From NCBI GenBank assembly GCA_012934845.2, contig WNNJ02003430.1:93001-157000 (forward strand): a DNA stretch of 64,000 nucleotides, written 5' to 3'. The notes under the pieces are model-generated. The model was not told the origin of the DNA, did no database searches, and was given only the letters and a program-made list of their open reading frames with translations. The translations under genes were made by a program, and so were the position numbers. Each line of letters opens with the position of its first letter. Position 1 is the stretch's first letter. This document shows, one piece after another, positions 1-13,400 of this stretch. Source of the DNA: Pomphorhynchus laevis. Lineage: Eukaryota; Acanthocephala; Palaeacanthocephala; Echinorhynchida; Pomphorhynchidae.

Positions 1-700
1 ACCATTTGAATTCATTAATAATATTAATAATAATATTTGTTCCTTAACATTTTATTTATTTAATCAAATTTACATAATAAACGGGTCCCCTCAAATAGGC
101 CCGATACATGCTTTTAAAGTTTCCCTAGATAAATTCTTTCAAACTAAATTTCATTAGATATTGTCTGCGATGCCTTCCCATTCTTGTAAGTAGATCTGAC
201 TGATCTAATATACATTGAAGCAGCAATAGAAAGGTTGCGAATCAGCAGAGCCTGTAATAATGTTATACATTTGTAGTATTTTTTCACCTTTCTTACGAGC
301 AAATTGCTTGCCAATTGCTTTTAGAATAAAATCGGAGTTTTCTAATCCTCCAATGCTTAATATGATTACCCGCATAAAAATCCCTTTGTCGATCTGGGAT
401 ACACGTTCACCATATTTCGCGTATTTTCGGTTTTCGTGATAAGAGTAACATGATTGTCGAGATATAATATTGAATGATGACAGAACATTAAAGATTGATA
501 CGTCCAAAAAGACCGTTCAGTACGTTCTCCCAATAATCCTTGACATGCTACATCGAGTCTTTCGCTGTTGTCGATTGTCTTTGTGTTGTTATAAAATGTC
601 ATACCATTCGACAAAATTCGGCATTTATATAAAAAATGGTGTTGCTTCATAGACTGGACTTCGATTCACGACTTTCAGTCACTATGTCACTTTTAGGTGA
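1..700. other. unrecognised tract with two overlapping minus-strand ORFs
   Basis: Two open frames overlap on the minus strand (205-507, 100 codons, and 366-650, 94 codons). Base composition is a little richer in GC than the flanks. I do not recognise either protein. Both frames lack clear splice sites, so a decayed transposase or another fossil is as likely as a host exon. Confidence 0.2.
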
Positions 701-872
701 TTACTTTAGCATCGAAATGATGAGTACCCGGCAACACTCATCAGCAGAATGAAGTACCCACTTATCGTTTAAGTTGCCTGTGTGACATTGTAAATAAAGG
801 CGTTTCCGACACTTAGCTTAATTGACTGAGGCTTACGCTCTTTACCAGATCGAATTGATGTGTGGGTCACAC
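700..872 (-). repeat. tRNA-derived SINE, family A, copy 1
   Basis: Read on the minus strand this matches the copies at 30240-30400 and 30735-30905: a GGTAAAGAGC-type tRNA-like head, then GTGTCGGAAA, then ACAATGTCACACAGGC, then GCTGATGAGTGTTGCCGGGTA. The shared order of four blocks in three places supports a SINE family. The copy is diverged and its edges are approximate. Confidence 0.45.
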
Positions 873-1139
873 ACTTGCTGTTCTAATTCATGATCATTAG
901 ATGAAATGTGTACATTGCATTCAAATATAAAATTGAAATTCGAATCTAATGCATTTCAAGAACAAAAGCAATAATTATTGAACAATAAAGTTCAACGATA
1001 AAAATAAAAAATTGCGTTTTACACCAAAATACTACCTCAAATAGCTATTAAAATATAGCATTGTGTTACAACTTAAGCTACACATCAAAACTACAAAAGC
1101 TAACTAAAGAAATATTACCGTTTTATTTTAAAAAGAAAT

Positions 1140-1206
1140 TTAATATTCTAAAAATTCTTAAAAGAAATTAGTTTAAGCTTTTATTAAACACAGAAGTGCC
1201 ATCGCC
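1140..1206 (+). promoter_or_regulatory. U6 upstream promoter region
   Basis: The sequence just upstream of U6 is kept in all three U6 copies. A TATA-like CTTTTATTAAAC lies about 18-29 bp before the first U6 base, the place expected for an RNA polymerase III external promoter. A proximal sequence element should lie further upstream, within TTCTTAAAAGAAATTAG, but I cannot define it from these copies alone. Confidence 0.5.
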
Positions 1207-1223
1207 GTACAAGCTTCGGCTGT

Positions 1224-1263
<40 letters not shown>

Positions 1264-1313
1264 GGCCCCTGCGCAAGGATGACACGCAAAATCGTGAAGC
1301 GTTCCATATTTTT
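1207..1313 (+). ncRNA. U6: U6 spliceosomal snRNA, copy 1
   Basis: A 107-base U6 gene. It has the 5' stem-loop closed by GTAC...GTAC, the ACAGAGA box that pairs with the 5' splice site, the AGC triad region, the conserved ATGGCCCCTGCGCAAGGATG tract, and a terminal run of five T at 1309-1313 that ends Pol III transcription. It has no visible damage and is identical in sequence to the copies at 44662-44768 and 55893-55999, so all three look functional. U6 is the catalytic core RNA of the major spliceosome, which fits the many GT-AG introns in this window. Confidence 0.97.
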
Positions 1314-1589
1314 GCATAATTTTTCCATTGATTTAAATTACACATTCAGGTTTTAAATAACCGGGTTAAAATATGCTCTGTGTAATGCTTCAATTCTTAA
1401 ATTAAAGATATAATTTGTATTGTAAAAATGCAATAACGTAGATTTTGATGACACTTTATATATTATTGTATGCATTGTATTTTTACACAAAAAGACAATG
1501 TTATTGTAGAATATTTTAATTCATTTTAAAGTTAACTAAATATCGCTCTTTGTTTAAAAAATAATAATCATAATATAATCATTCCGCCA

Positions 1590-3840
1590 CCCCGTTGTTC
1601 CCTGTACCGCCAGCTAGCTAAACTCGAAACTCGTATTGAACGAAAACTTGTGGATAGAGATGTGCGTGGCGCTGCTCGAGTTCTGTCCTGCGATCATACC
1701 ATAGTTCAGCCGACCCTGTTAATAATAAGTATTATCCGTTTAAAACATACTTCTTCTAGTCACCACACTTCAACACCCACAAAAGTGTATTTTCTAACTC
1801 GGCCGTTCTGAACATTACAGCGGAGTCATTCATTTCGGCGATCTAATCGTTACATCGCTCCTCCTGTGGACCTGATGGCATTAGTATCTTCCATTTATTG
1901 GATTTGCTCAATTCAACGTATGGTGCTCGGGAAATATTACTCTCTGCACTTTGTGGGGTTACGCAACTGCTGTTAAACGGGCAAGTACTTGAAACGATAT
2001 GTTTATTTTTGAATCTAGGCCTTTTGGCCTTTTGAAAAAAAGTGGAATACAACCTATTGCAGTCGGCTTCACTATCCGACACATAGCAGCTCAGCTGGCA
2101 AACCGGTTCGCCACTAAGCCTCGCCTGACTAAGTTTTTGCCAAACAAGTTCGGAATTAAGGTTATAAGCGGTCTAGAATCTGCTGTTCACGCGTTCAAAG
2201 ATTTCCACACGGGATCAAAGGAGACGAAAGCACTTTGTTGAATCTCGACTTCAGCACCGAGTTTTAAGCCCTCAGCCGCGGAGCAATGTTTGCAGCGATA
2301 GAAAGAAATCGTCCCAGAAATAGCGTGTTTCGTTAGGACAGCTTATAACTGTGCTATATGTATGGTTTTCGGTGATCACTTCGTCTAGTCGATCAACGGA
2401 GTACAGCAGTTGCCAATTGGGACCCCCTTCTCTTCTCAATTACAGTTATTGATCTGACGCATTCTTTGAATTGGCCTTTCATCTCTGCTATATGGACGAT
2501 TGTTCGATTTACCATCCGGAACATACGCTATTGACGAAATTATTGTGCCCAATCAAGACGACGGCGAACACATTTTGTCTATGCTACCAGGTGCTAAAGT
2601 AGTTTAACCGGCTTCAGCAACAGTATTCGGTGCCCCTATCGACGAACTGGCTTGCATCGATGCACCTATCTAGCTTGATTTGTGCGGTGAGTGCTTAACA
2701 CAATTATCTCGGCATGATGTGTTTTTTTCTATTATGGCACTGCCTGACGCTGCCCAGGATCAATTACCTTCTTCGATTATCCCCTTGTTTCCTCAGTAGC
2801 AACCTCGCCAACTTCGACGTGAAAGTTCGATTCATTTTGTACAAAGTTCAGTTAACATTCAGCTCTCTGATTACGCGTGAAGGCAAGCGTCACTTCATGT
2901 GAATGTGGGCGGACCAGGGATGTATCAAACGAACGATATAGCGAAGCCGGCCATCTGGTACTTTGTAATATCCACCAACGCTCCTGTCCTATTCATTATT
3001 CGGCCCAATCTTGCCGTTCCTACTGCCGAACTGAATCCAGATTATGTTTGTGCATTTGATATGTGGACTTTAAAATTTGGCGACTCGATTCCTTCGTATC
3101 TTACATCCCAAAATCTAAGGAATCGACCGTTTATGAGACCGCTTTCGCAAATATGTTTGACGCTACACGCACCCAAGCTGCGTCGAGCTTCGACGAATGA
3201 AGCTAGTGCTTTCATCCACACCTTGTCAATCACCTTTGTAGGCACAGGAGTAGATGACGGCTCGATAAGCATTGCAATTTATCTCTGCCTCGGTATTGAG
3301 ACGTAGACAGCTTTCAAATGCGCATGCAAAAAATTACCAATGAATCGGGTAGATACGGCTTGGATTGCTGTAAAGTAAAAACCTGTTTCAGCAGGCACGT
3401 CAGTGTAAACTGGCTTATCCGCATAGCTCTGGATGTTACTGGGTTCCCGTTTCGCCTCGAGCCGACAGGACTGTCACGATCCAATGGAAAGCGGTTCGAT
3501 GGAGCAACGTTAGTACCTTGGCAAAATTGTCAACTGCTCGTGTCGGACTTCACTTGCCCGAACACGCTTTCTCCTAGCCACGTGGCTATGACGTCGATGG
3601 TTGCGGATCAGTTGCTAGTACGGCTGAGCAGGCCAAACGAGCTAAATATAGCGGCTTTGACAAACACGATTATTATGTTGCACTTATTGCTATTGGCACA
3701 TTGGTCTCGATCGGACAGGATACTTAATTTGAACAACTCAGGAGCATCAAGTGGCCAGGTTTTTATGTAGCGCCTGAATGCTAATGTACAACGAGGAAAT
3801 GCTGCGTGCGTGCTCGAGGCAGTACACGACAATCACCTTA
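1590..3840 (+). mobile_element. decayed reverse-transcriptase gene of a widespread invertebrate LINE-like family
   Basis: A GC-richer tract that reads, across several frames, as one long protein family I recognise from invertebrate genomes but cannot name. Landmarks in order are LETRIERKLVDRDVRGAARV (about 1623-1680), QPIAVGFTIRHIAAQLANRF (about 2050), a stretch like the RT core ending in a GVQQ-type motif (about 2400), RLSPCFLSSNLANFDVK (about 2780-2825), and a C-terminal part with LEPTGLSRSNGKRFDGATL (about 3458-3515) and VQRGNAACVLEAVHD (about 3786-3830). It is broken by many changes and is clearly a fossil. There is no endonuclease domain that I can see, and no LTRs. Confidence 0.75.
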
Positions 3841-4129
3841 CTGTTTTTTAGATTTGTGTATTTCAATTTGTGAATTCTATAATTGATCCGGTTCTGTAGA
3901 CTATTTGACGAAATCATAATTATTTTTCATAAGATTATATTTTGATGATAGCATAAGTTGTTGAGATATCGGATGACATTTGCTATAATGACGCTAATGA
4001 TGGCAGATTAAATCGAAATATCGAAAAATGCAATTTTAGCAATATGAATTGAATGATGTTTGAAATTCTGTTCATGATACTAGCAGCAGCTAGCGAAATA
4101 GATTAGCTAACTGTGCATATATCTTTATA
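3841..4129. other. AT-rich spacer
   Basis: No coding signal or repeat recognised. Confidence 0.5.
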
Positions 4130-4815
4130 ATTTTTATTTATTATATGTATTTAAATAAATAAAATATTTTTAAAAATAAATAATTATAAAAAATGAATAA
4201 TAAAAAATTAAATCTTAAATAAAGTTCTAAAATAAAAGTCAATTTTTATGAATTGACTAATAAATAGTAGACGATGCATTTGGGTAAATAACGGTCATCA
4301 GGAGGAACTGCTTTGTTATCAGGTTTCGGCACCTATTCTTCGACCCAATATAGCAGCGGGACCAAATACATGCTAATAACTTATTTCGTTTGATGAAATT
4401 TGATTATATAGTGTACCTTATTATAATAATTAAATCATATAGTAAATATAGTAAATATAATATAGTAAATCATTTATTATTAATCCATAAGATAATAATA
4501 AGAGAGTATATTTTGAAATTTTTTGTTTGGTTTTATTTTTATAGTACACTTTTGTTTTTTCCATATAAAAACACGTTCTAATGACGTATTTCCTATAACT
4601 AAATTCCATTATCTAGTATCTTATTCTAATACAAAAGCGTATTATTTACTATCCATCCAAAAAAATTTCAATTTATAAGTTTAAATTTATTTTTTATATT
4701 TATTTTTTATATTATTGTGCTGATTTATATATTTAACGATTTCTATTTCGTTAAATTTTCATTATATTTTTATAGTAACCAAGTTTAAAATATGTATCTA
4801 TTAAATTATTTCATT
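4130..4815 (-). repeat. Penelope-like element, 3' end copy 1
   Basis: A member of the commonest repeat in this window. On the plus strand it runs from the AATTGACTAATAAATAGTAG block through TGCTTTGTTATCAGG, ATATAGCAGCGGGACC and TATTATCCATCC-like sequence to AGTTTAAAATATGTATCTAT. The last part is the reverse complement of the C-terminal RT coding sequence seen more fully at 6500-6680. The element's own sense strand is therefore minus. Confidence 0.6.
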
Positions 4816-4824
4816 ATTTTCTAT

Positions 4825-5455
4825 CAGGTTTCGGCCCCTAACTCCTCTACCCAACATAGCAGCGGGGCCAAATACATGCTAATGATGTATTTCCTCTGAA
4901 ATAACTATCTAGTATCTTATTCTAATACAAAGTATATTATTTATTATCCATCCATAAAAATTTGCCACTTAATAGTTTAAATTTATTCTTTATATTATTG
5001 TGCTGATTTATATATTTTACTATTTTCTGTTTGATGTTATTTTTATAGTAACCTAGTTTAAAATATGTATCTATTAAATTATTTAAATGATTTTCAAGAA
5101 AGCCAATATCATTACATATTGTTGCAATTCTTAAAATTTCATCATTTCATATATTATATTTTATATTATATGGTATGCATGAATGCTCATGCAAAAATAT
5201 GTTTCTTGTAAATTTAAATATGTCATCTTTACGATATAAATTAATAGTAGTTTTAGTAGTTTTTTTATATTTTGTTGATTTATTTTTTCTGTTTGATCAT
5301 GTACTTTTTAATGTATTATATTTAATATTATATGGTATGCATGAATATTTAATATATTTAATATTAAATGTTATGCATGAATGTTCATGCAAAAATATGT
5401 TTCTGTTAAATTCAAATATGTCATCGTAATTATCTAAATTAATAATAGTCATCTT
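4825..5455 (-). repeat. Penelope-like element, 3' end plus RT tail, copy 2
   Basis: It begins inside the 3' repeat (TCAGGTTTCGGCCCCTAACT) and runs through the shared tail into reverse-complement RT coding sequence (about 5040-5250), nearly identical to 6510-6740. A second shorter copy of the GTATGCATGAATGCTCATGC block follows at 5335-5400, so the RT piece is partly duplicated. Confidence 0.65.
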
Positions 5456-5844
5456 TAATAAAGATAAGTGAGCTGAGTGAAATGTTGAAAGGTGTCGGAG
5501 TAAATGTTGAGTGCTTTCGTTAAAGAGATATATTGTGGGCTACTAATTTCATTTACTAATGTTCGAGATAATAGAAATAATTAGTTTATAAAGTCATTGA
5601 TAAATTTTGATGGCCTAGTTTTGTATAACAAATATTATTTATTAATATACTAAATTATTTATTTTAAATTATTATATTTATCATAAACATGATACATTTA
5701 CATTACACAGCCTTATTGTATTAGGCAGACATGTAGTTAGATCAGTGTTGTCAGATTTAAATGGCTAAAAGTAGCTTAAAATTGTTCAAAATTAGTAGCT
5801 CCTTTCAAAATAGCCGAGAACACCTTAAGAAAATTTGTCCTTAG

Positions 5845-7090
5845 AACAAATCAAATAAGCTAACTGAGTGTACGTATTTTATATTGCAAATTGAAAATAA
5901 TGCAAAATAAGAGTTAAATAGTTAAATAATGAAAAATTAATTAATAATAAATAATTAGAAATCATTGCTTTGAGATTTTATATAACTAATATCAAGTTTA
6001 AAAAATTGAAATTTAAAATAAAAGTCAGTTTTTATCGATTTACTAATAAATAATAGTAGTTGTATCAGAATATGGATTAGAGGTCATCAAGAAGAACTGA
6101 TATGCTATCAGGTTTCGACCCAACAAAGCAGCGGGGCCAAACACGTGCTAATGACGTATTTCCTTTAATAAAATTTGTTTACTTAGTATTACATTCTAAT
6201 ACAAAGTATATTATTTATTATTCATCCATAAAAATTTTCCGCTAATGATTTTAAATTTATTTTTAATATTATTGTGTTGATTTATATATTTTACTATTTT
6301 CTTTTTTGTTATTTTTTGTTAAATTTTTCTTTTCTGATATTTCAAGAAAATTTATGTGTTCTAGCTGTGTTTTAACCGCGGACATCGATAATGTTCGCGG
6401 TTAGCGAACAAAATATCGAAGAAATATTCAATTTCTTTTTTCTGGGAATGTCATTTAGATACAAAAATAATTATTCCCCCCAGAATGTCTCATTCCGATT
6501 CAAATTATTATTTTCTGTTTGATGTTATTTTTATAGTAACCTAGTTTAAAATATGTATCTATTAAATTATTTAAATGATTTTGAAGAAAGCCAATATCGT
6601 TACAAATTGTTGCAATTCTTAAAATTTCATTATTTAATGTATTATATTTTATATTATATGGTATGCATGAATGCTCATGCAAAAATATGTTTCTTGTAAA
6701 TTTAAATATGTCATCTTTACGATATAAATTAATAAGTAGTTTTTAGTTAATGTTAATTTAATGTTCATATCTAAATATACACCTTCTTTAAAAGTGTATA
6801 GCATAAGGCTTTCTGGATAAATTTGTTCACTAATTGAATAAAAATTGTTAGAGTTAAACACACATACATCATCAATATATCGAAACATATATTTTATATC
6901 TTTATATAATTTAGATTTATTTTTAAATCTAAATGGAGAAATTTATAGTCTACAAAATTTAATTCATATTCTATAAAGCTTAAAAATAAGTCAGCTATAA
7001 TTGGGCTACTATTACCTCCAATTAAAACACCTTTTGTTTGTCTAATTATAGACGTCTCTTTGATTTATTATGATATTTAAGGATTCTAAT
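5845..7090 (-). mobile_element. Penelope-like retroelement with RT core, copy 3
   Basis: The best RT copy of the family, sense on the minus strand. From high to low coordinates it shows a GGNSSPIIADLFLSF segment (about 7030-6975, RT motif B region), then RYIDDVCVF (about 6885-6855, the YIDD catalytic motif), IYPESLMLYTFKEGVYLDMN, and then ICNDIGFLQNHLNNLIDTYF near 6590-6540. The 3' repeat follows at 6320-5845. The YxDD motif with GGN-x-SP, taken with a GIY-YIG domain on a sister copy at 39264-39464, points to the Penelope-like order. About 170 bp of unrelated sequence lie between the repeat and the RT. The copy is broken. Confidence 0.65.
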
Positions 7091-8600
7091 AATACATTTC
7101 ATCAATATATTTATATTTACTTGATGATTTAATTTTTATTATATATGCGTTATAGTTATTATAGCATATGTATGTGTTTTTCCGAATATAAGGTTAATTA
7201 ATTTTTCTAGCGCTTCTCTAAATCTAAATTTAGAAACACTAGATTTAGCGCTTCTCTAAATCTAGTGTTTTTATATAATTTTGCATTATAGTTTTTTATT
7301 TATTAATATTTTATTCAATATTTTTTGAAGTGTTTTATACAAGTACTAGTTGTTTAAGATAGTTCAAACTTTAACAGCAACTACTTAACAATTATTAATT
7401 TTATTATTTAATTATTAAATTTTGATTTAGCATTAATATGTTTTGTTTATTTTATAATTATATTAAATACGTAGACTCAGTTAGCTGATTCAATTTAAAA
7501 TATGTGCTCTTATAAAAAATGTCTCAATAAAATTAGGTAGAAATATTGGATTTCTTTTGAAGAAAGCCAATACCATTATATAGTTTATATAAAGTTAAAA
7601 TCTAAATTCGAAATTTAGAAATAGAAAGCCAATACCATTATATTATTACCATTATATTTATAACAAGAACAATTGAGGATACCCGCAATCGTTCGATTCC
7701 TTTCATTTGTTCATCCAAAGCCTGCGTTATCATATTTATAAAGAGTCTACGTATTTTATTGTTCATAAATTAAAAATAATGCTTAATAGAATTCAAGTAA
7801 TAAAATAATAAATAATTAAATAATAAATAATAAATTAAATAATGCTTAATAGAATTCAAGTAATAAAATATTAAATAATTAAATAATAAATTACTGTTAT
7901 ATAATATTTTATAATTGAAATTTAGAAATAGAAAGCCAATACCATTATATTTGTATTTATATTATTACCATTATATTTATCAATATAATGGCATTATATT
8001 TTCACAAGAACAATCGGGGGTGACCCGCCGCAATTGTTCGATTTTCTTTACAATTGTTCATCCAATTTATTGATATTGCATACGAAGATTTTGCTTGGAT
8101 AATTTTACATCATAGACAAAACGACAACAATTGTAAAACATACAAAGATGGAAACGCAAATGACATTAGAAAGGGAAACGGAAAAATAACTGAAAGAATA
8201 CTAGCAATGCTAACGGGCTATTCCGTTATTTCTTTCTATGTAAAGTTGAGCGGATACGACAACATATAGTTGATACGGCACTTGTTTTTCTTTTTAAGAT
8301 GGGCATTTCTGGAGATGGTATATTATCTGATTTATCTAAAAGTTGAATGTTTAAGTAATTAAACTGTAAGTGGATTTAAAAATTTACTTAAATCTAACTT
8401 TTGACAAAATTTAAAAATTTACTTATCTTATAAAAAGTTAAATAACCTTTTTAAATCTTTATTTATAGTTAAAGTTTAATACGTGATTAATACATGCATA
8501 TATACTTTAATACATGAATTAATATGCATTTAATATGTATTTCATACATATTTAATATTTATTGAATCTGTTTTTAGGCACGAGAAAAAATTTGTTGGAG
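7091..8600. other. AT-rich tract with short hairpin repeats
   Basis: Contains small repeated blocks: AGCGCTTCTCTAAATCTA twice (about 7210-7265), AGAAAGCCAATACCATTATA several times (7560-7960), and two diverged copies of a palindromic GAACAATTGAGGATACCCGC-type hairpin at about 7665-7700 and 8002-8043. A stray end motif of the Penelope-like repeat (TACGTAGACTCAGTTAGCTG) lies at about 7465-7485. The 71-codon ORF at 8054-8269 has no recognisable content. Confidence 0.4.
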
Positions 8601-10475
8601 TAAATTGTAACAACGTTTCGGTCAATCACAGTGACCCTTTTCAACTAGTCATTTAATAATGCCTAAAACCAGATTACATGACACACGAATGTAATTTTAA
8701 CAGAATAGTTATTGAATGTTGAAAAATGAATTATTTACTCATCGATATGAGTTTTTGATTAAATCAACATAAACTGTTTTTATAGTCACCTTTGAATAAC
8801 AACTTCACAATAAAATCCACGCAATAAAATGTCTAAAACTAATATACTGTATATTTGGGTTTCGTTGTTTTGTAAATTTATGTTTTGCTTTTCTATATTT
8901 AGGTTTTCCTTGTTCACCAATATTTCGCTGTTTTGTCGAATCGACAGATCCGGTAAATATAATCCGGATAGTATATAATGTATGTGTATTAATGCTGCAA
9001 AACTAATTTAAATACAATTCAAATTCTCGTTTATCTAAACTAATGCTGATCTGGAAAATTATATAATTTAAGGTTAAAATATTTTTATTACTTTCGTTTC
9101 AAGACAAAATTAGCTTAGCTAACCATTTAAAATGTAATGCATACGCCTTTTCTATTATTACGGCTATGATAAATTTTATTATTCAACGTAAGAATTAATT
9201 ATTACGCAATAAATTATGGAATAAAAATTACGTGTAACCTAATTTTGTCAGAGACAAAATAGAATATTTGTAAATTAAAATTTCTCTACAGTACAGAGGC
9301 GAGACATCAGAATCTAATTAGTAGACTTCAGAACCTAAAGTTTAGGAACAGCACATCTGTTTCTCCTATTAATAAAACCTATATTTAAATATTTATATTT
9401 AATTTTTAATATTTTTAGTAAATGCTTATTACATAGGACTTTATTCACATTGTAAATAGTTAACAGTTAAATTCGCTACATTAGACGTTATATTATATGT
9501 TTAAATATAAATAGTATATTGGTATAATATTATTAATATTACTAATATTACATAATATGTTATTATGCATAGTATATTATTTGTATATTATATGTATTTA
9601 TGTATTTTGCTACGTAGCTGCAATGAAATGAAAAATAACAGTTTCTGTTTGTTTAATTTAGATCAATTTATTCATAAAATGTATATTAATAGATATCAAT
9701 AAATTATACGTTTAAAATAAATTGAACGTTTTATTTCTGATTATTTTTTGCTTATTAAAAACAAAAAACGTACAAATAAAATTTTATAATATATTATAAA
9801 ATTTATATATATTATAATATATTAATATATTATATATATTATAATATTATTATTAATATATTATTATAATATATTATTAATATATAATATATATTAATAT
9901 ATTATAATATATTATATAATATAATATTATATTATATTATATTATATATTAATATATTATATCATTTTTTAATTATTATAGAGTTTCTCATTAACAAACT
10001 AATAATAAATTAAGTTTTTAATTTTAGTTATAAATAATATTAATTAATACTACTTAAATAATATGGAAATATAAAAAGGGTTAATCTAATAACCAGTCAA
10101 TTTGAACAGTCAATTTTTGTCGAATGCTAATTCTATCAAATGCTTATTTAGAAAAATTAATTATTATTAATTTAGGTAATGATAAATAACATACTGATAT
10201 TTGACACGTTTTTATTAACATAATGTGTTGATAACTATAATAATGATTACAAACAGTTAGTTAATACTTTCGATAAACTAACATAATCGGGTTGTAATGA
10301 GTAAACTGATAGATTAATAAATATTCTAACTGATCGATTATTCTAACGATTAGTTAGAATAATCGATTTCGAAAAAAACTACGTTCGATAAATTTTGCAA
10401 TTTTGAACAAATCAGCTGTCAATGACTAAAGTCATTGAAAGCTCAAACAAATAACAATAAGACGATTAAAATCAT
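8601..10475. other. AT-rich intergenic DNA with TA-rich simple repeat
   Basis: No genes recognised. About 9780-9965 is almost pure A/T simple sequence (TATTATAATATATTA-like). This lies just beyond the 3' end of the minus-strand Tudor gene. Confidence 0.5.
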
Positions 10476-13400
10476 CTAACCTCGATCATCTTCAAAGAGA
10501 CTCTGAACATGATTAATAACCCCATTTGTTTCGTTGTATAATGATCCAACATCGCTACTAGTGTTACTGAATAGAAAAATAAAAGTAAAAGTTTGAAATT
10601 AGCAGTCAAATTCTTAAATATTAAGTATTAACAATTTAATATTATTTATTTTGCTTTGTCGTCACTAAGCTGGCAGATTAAAATAGAGAATATGGAAAAA
10701 GACTAAACATTAACCATAAATAATCGCAAATGATTATCGATTAGTGCGAGGATGTTTAAATTTAATTAAAGTCAGTGTATTAAAAAGAGTTATAAGCTGC
10801 AAAAAGAGCTAATTCAAACATCACGTAAATTCATATAAAAGTATCAAATTCATAATCATTTAAATCGAATATGATAAATACCAAAATTACCTCGAATCAG
10901 AAGAGCTCAAGAGTGCATACGTGGTCTCGATATTTTCAGAAGAATTTTGCCGCAATCGCATTGATTCATTCTCAATTGCAATAAAATCATCGAATTGTTG
11001 GGAGCTAGCAATATTTGGAAGAAGCTGGTCATTGAAGAAATATTCAAGTGTCGACTAAAGGTTATAAGCGAGTAAAAATTGAAATTTCTACATCTCAAGA
11101 TATTTAGATAAAAGTATAATGTAATGATAGTATTAACGATAGATAATCAAATATAAAAAAATTATAATAAATTATATTATTAATTTAACTTCAAATTCAA
11201 TTACAATTGTAATGTCAAATTTAGTTATTTAAAGTTTAAAATTTCATTTAAAATTGAATTTAATCAATTTTTAATAACTTTTTTAACCCAAACACATTGT
11301 ATTTTATAATAAACTATGAAATTCTATAATTCCAGCATCTAACAGGTTGGTTGGTCAGCATAATGTATAGTTTACTGAAAATTCAAAAAGCCAATAATCA
11401 ATCGGCTGTCTTATCTCGCTATTACAAAAAGTTGATTTATATACGATCTCCTTTAAAGATTAAAAGTAGTAACGACTTATGAATGTATGTATTATAATTA
11501 TGTATTATACCATGCAACTATAAAATTAATATTTTCTAAAAATTCTACTGATTTATTGGAATAAATCTATAATAAATATTTATATTTATAATATATTTAT
11601 AAATAATATGAGCCAGGCTCATATCAAACTTTTTTTGTCCGTAGCGATATTTTTATTTTTATTGATAAAAGATTTTAGAGAATTACTTGATGAAAAATAA
11701 CTTACTGTTTTTAATTTGTGCATATGAAATTACGTTAAAGAAGAAAAAGGCTTTATAAATAAGAGCTCTACATAATACATCAGGTTTTTACCAAACTAAA
11801 AACCTGATGTATTTGAGGGGTAATATATAAATTATTTTTTTTATATTTGTTCTAAAAAGCTAATTACTAATGAAAACTTGCGTAACTAAATTTAAATTAA
11901 AAATTGAAGTTAAAACTCAACTTCAGCTGTAACAACTACAAAAAATATCCTAAAATTATTTAGTTATGAATGAAAAGTATTCTGTGGATAGGCAAAAGTA
12001 ATTTTAAAACAAAAGTAATTATTTAAAAATCTCGATAAAAACATTTAAATTATGCCACTCAATTTTCTATCTCAAATAAATGAAACAATTAGAATTAAAA
12101 ACAGAATTCTCTAATCTAAGAAATACACAACATGTTTGATGTAACTTGAAGTGCAAAGTTACTAACGTGATTCACTTAATATAAAATAACGGTTATTTCA
12201 CTTAATTACAATAAACAAATTAATAATTTGTTGAAATTATCAATTAAGATTATAATTAATTTTCGAAAGATTATGTTGAAACAATTCCCTTGATCAGAAT
12301 TATAAATGTAAGAACTTTGTGCAAGAAAGTCAATCAAAAATCACTTTTTAATTTTGTTTAAAATGCTGGATATATCTTAAGTTCGATATATTTATATTAG
12401 ATTAGTAGATTAACCTAATATATTAGATTATATTAATATTATATTATATTAATTATATTTTCAGTATAATTTAATATACTGAAAAAAAGCATTTTAAAAA
12501 TCATAAATTAATTATTATTTTTTAAATTAATTAAAATTTATTAAAATAAAGTCTAGCATCAACTACCAGTCTTTTAAATTTGTTGAATCAGTTAAATGCT
12601 TTTAAATCATTATTTTTTAATTTTGGTAAGTTACCAAGTCATACACTCGACAGTTTGATAATTAAAAATTCGCAGATATATAGCGCTAAAAATTAAAGCT
12701 GCCCACCTGACGATTAGATGGTAATGGTGGTCTTCTGGAGCAAATCGGTGAACTTTCCATATCTAGCGTATGATGAAGAGCTATACAGATTTGTAAAAAC
12801 AAATATGTTAACGATTTTCTTACTTTTATTTAGCAAATCATCACCAACATAAGGATCGTCGTTTCCATCATATTCAATTCTGCTAGCTTCATTGTCTAAT
12901 TCTGCTAGTCTTAAAGGTAATGGTTGCTCAACAATTTCATCTTTAAATCCGTAAGGCTGAAAGAAATTATGTTTAATAAATTATGGAAGTAAACTTTACT
13001 GCAGCTACCATTGGGATAACATCTATACGTAGTCCGGGATAGGCTTGCTTGCTTGATAATCCGAGAATATGACATTGAAAAGTCTGTAAGAAAAAAGTAA
13101 ACTATTTAAAGATAAAAAAACTTAAAACTCCGATACATTTTACCTATAATTTAAATTACAATTGAAATTATCTAATGAGTTATAAAACTCTGTTAATCCT
13201 GATTTTACAATTCTAATTATTTATGAGTTCTTAGGCTGCTATAACTTTTATTCGACATTAGTGATTACTGAGTTTTATACATATCATATTAACGAACATC
13301 TTACAATCTCATTGCCATATTTGAGAGTGGAAAGATATTACCGGTTATAGTTTAAAATTGTAAAAATTTAGACAAGATAATGTTGAACAGCATTCTGTTC

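Larger units (their letters stand above)
885..1475 (+). repeat. duplicated block carrying U6, copy 1
   Basis: About 590 bp that recur almost unchanged in reverse orientation at 44516-45103 and, for the upstream part plus the U6 gene, at 55884-56320. The block starts at AATTCATGATCATT and includes about 320 bp upstream of U6 and, shared only with copy 2, about 160 bp downstream. The near identity of the flanks means the copies are recent local duplications or are kept alike by gene conversion. Confidence 0.85.

Noticed and set aside
205-650. Two overlapping minus-strand ORFs as a host gene
   Set aside because: No domain, no splice sites that join them, and frames compete; kept only as an unrecognised tract.
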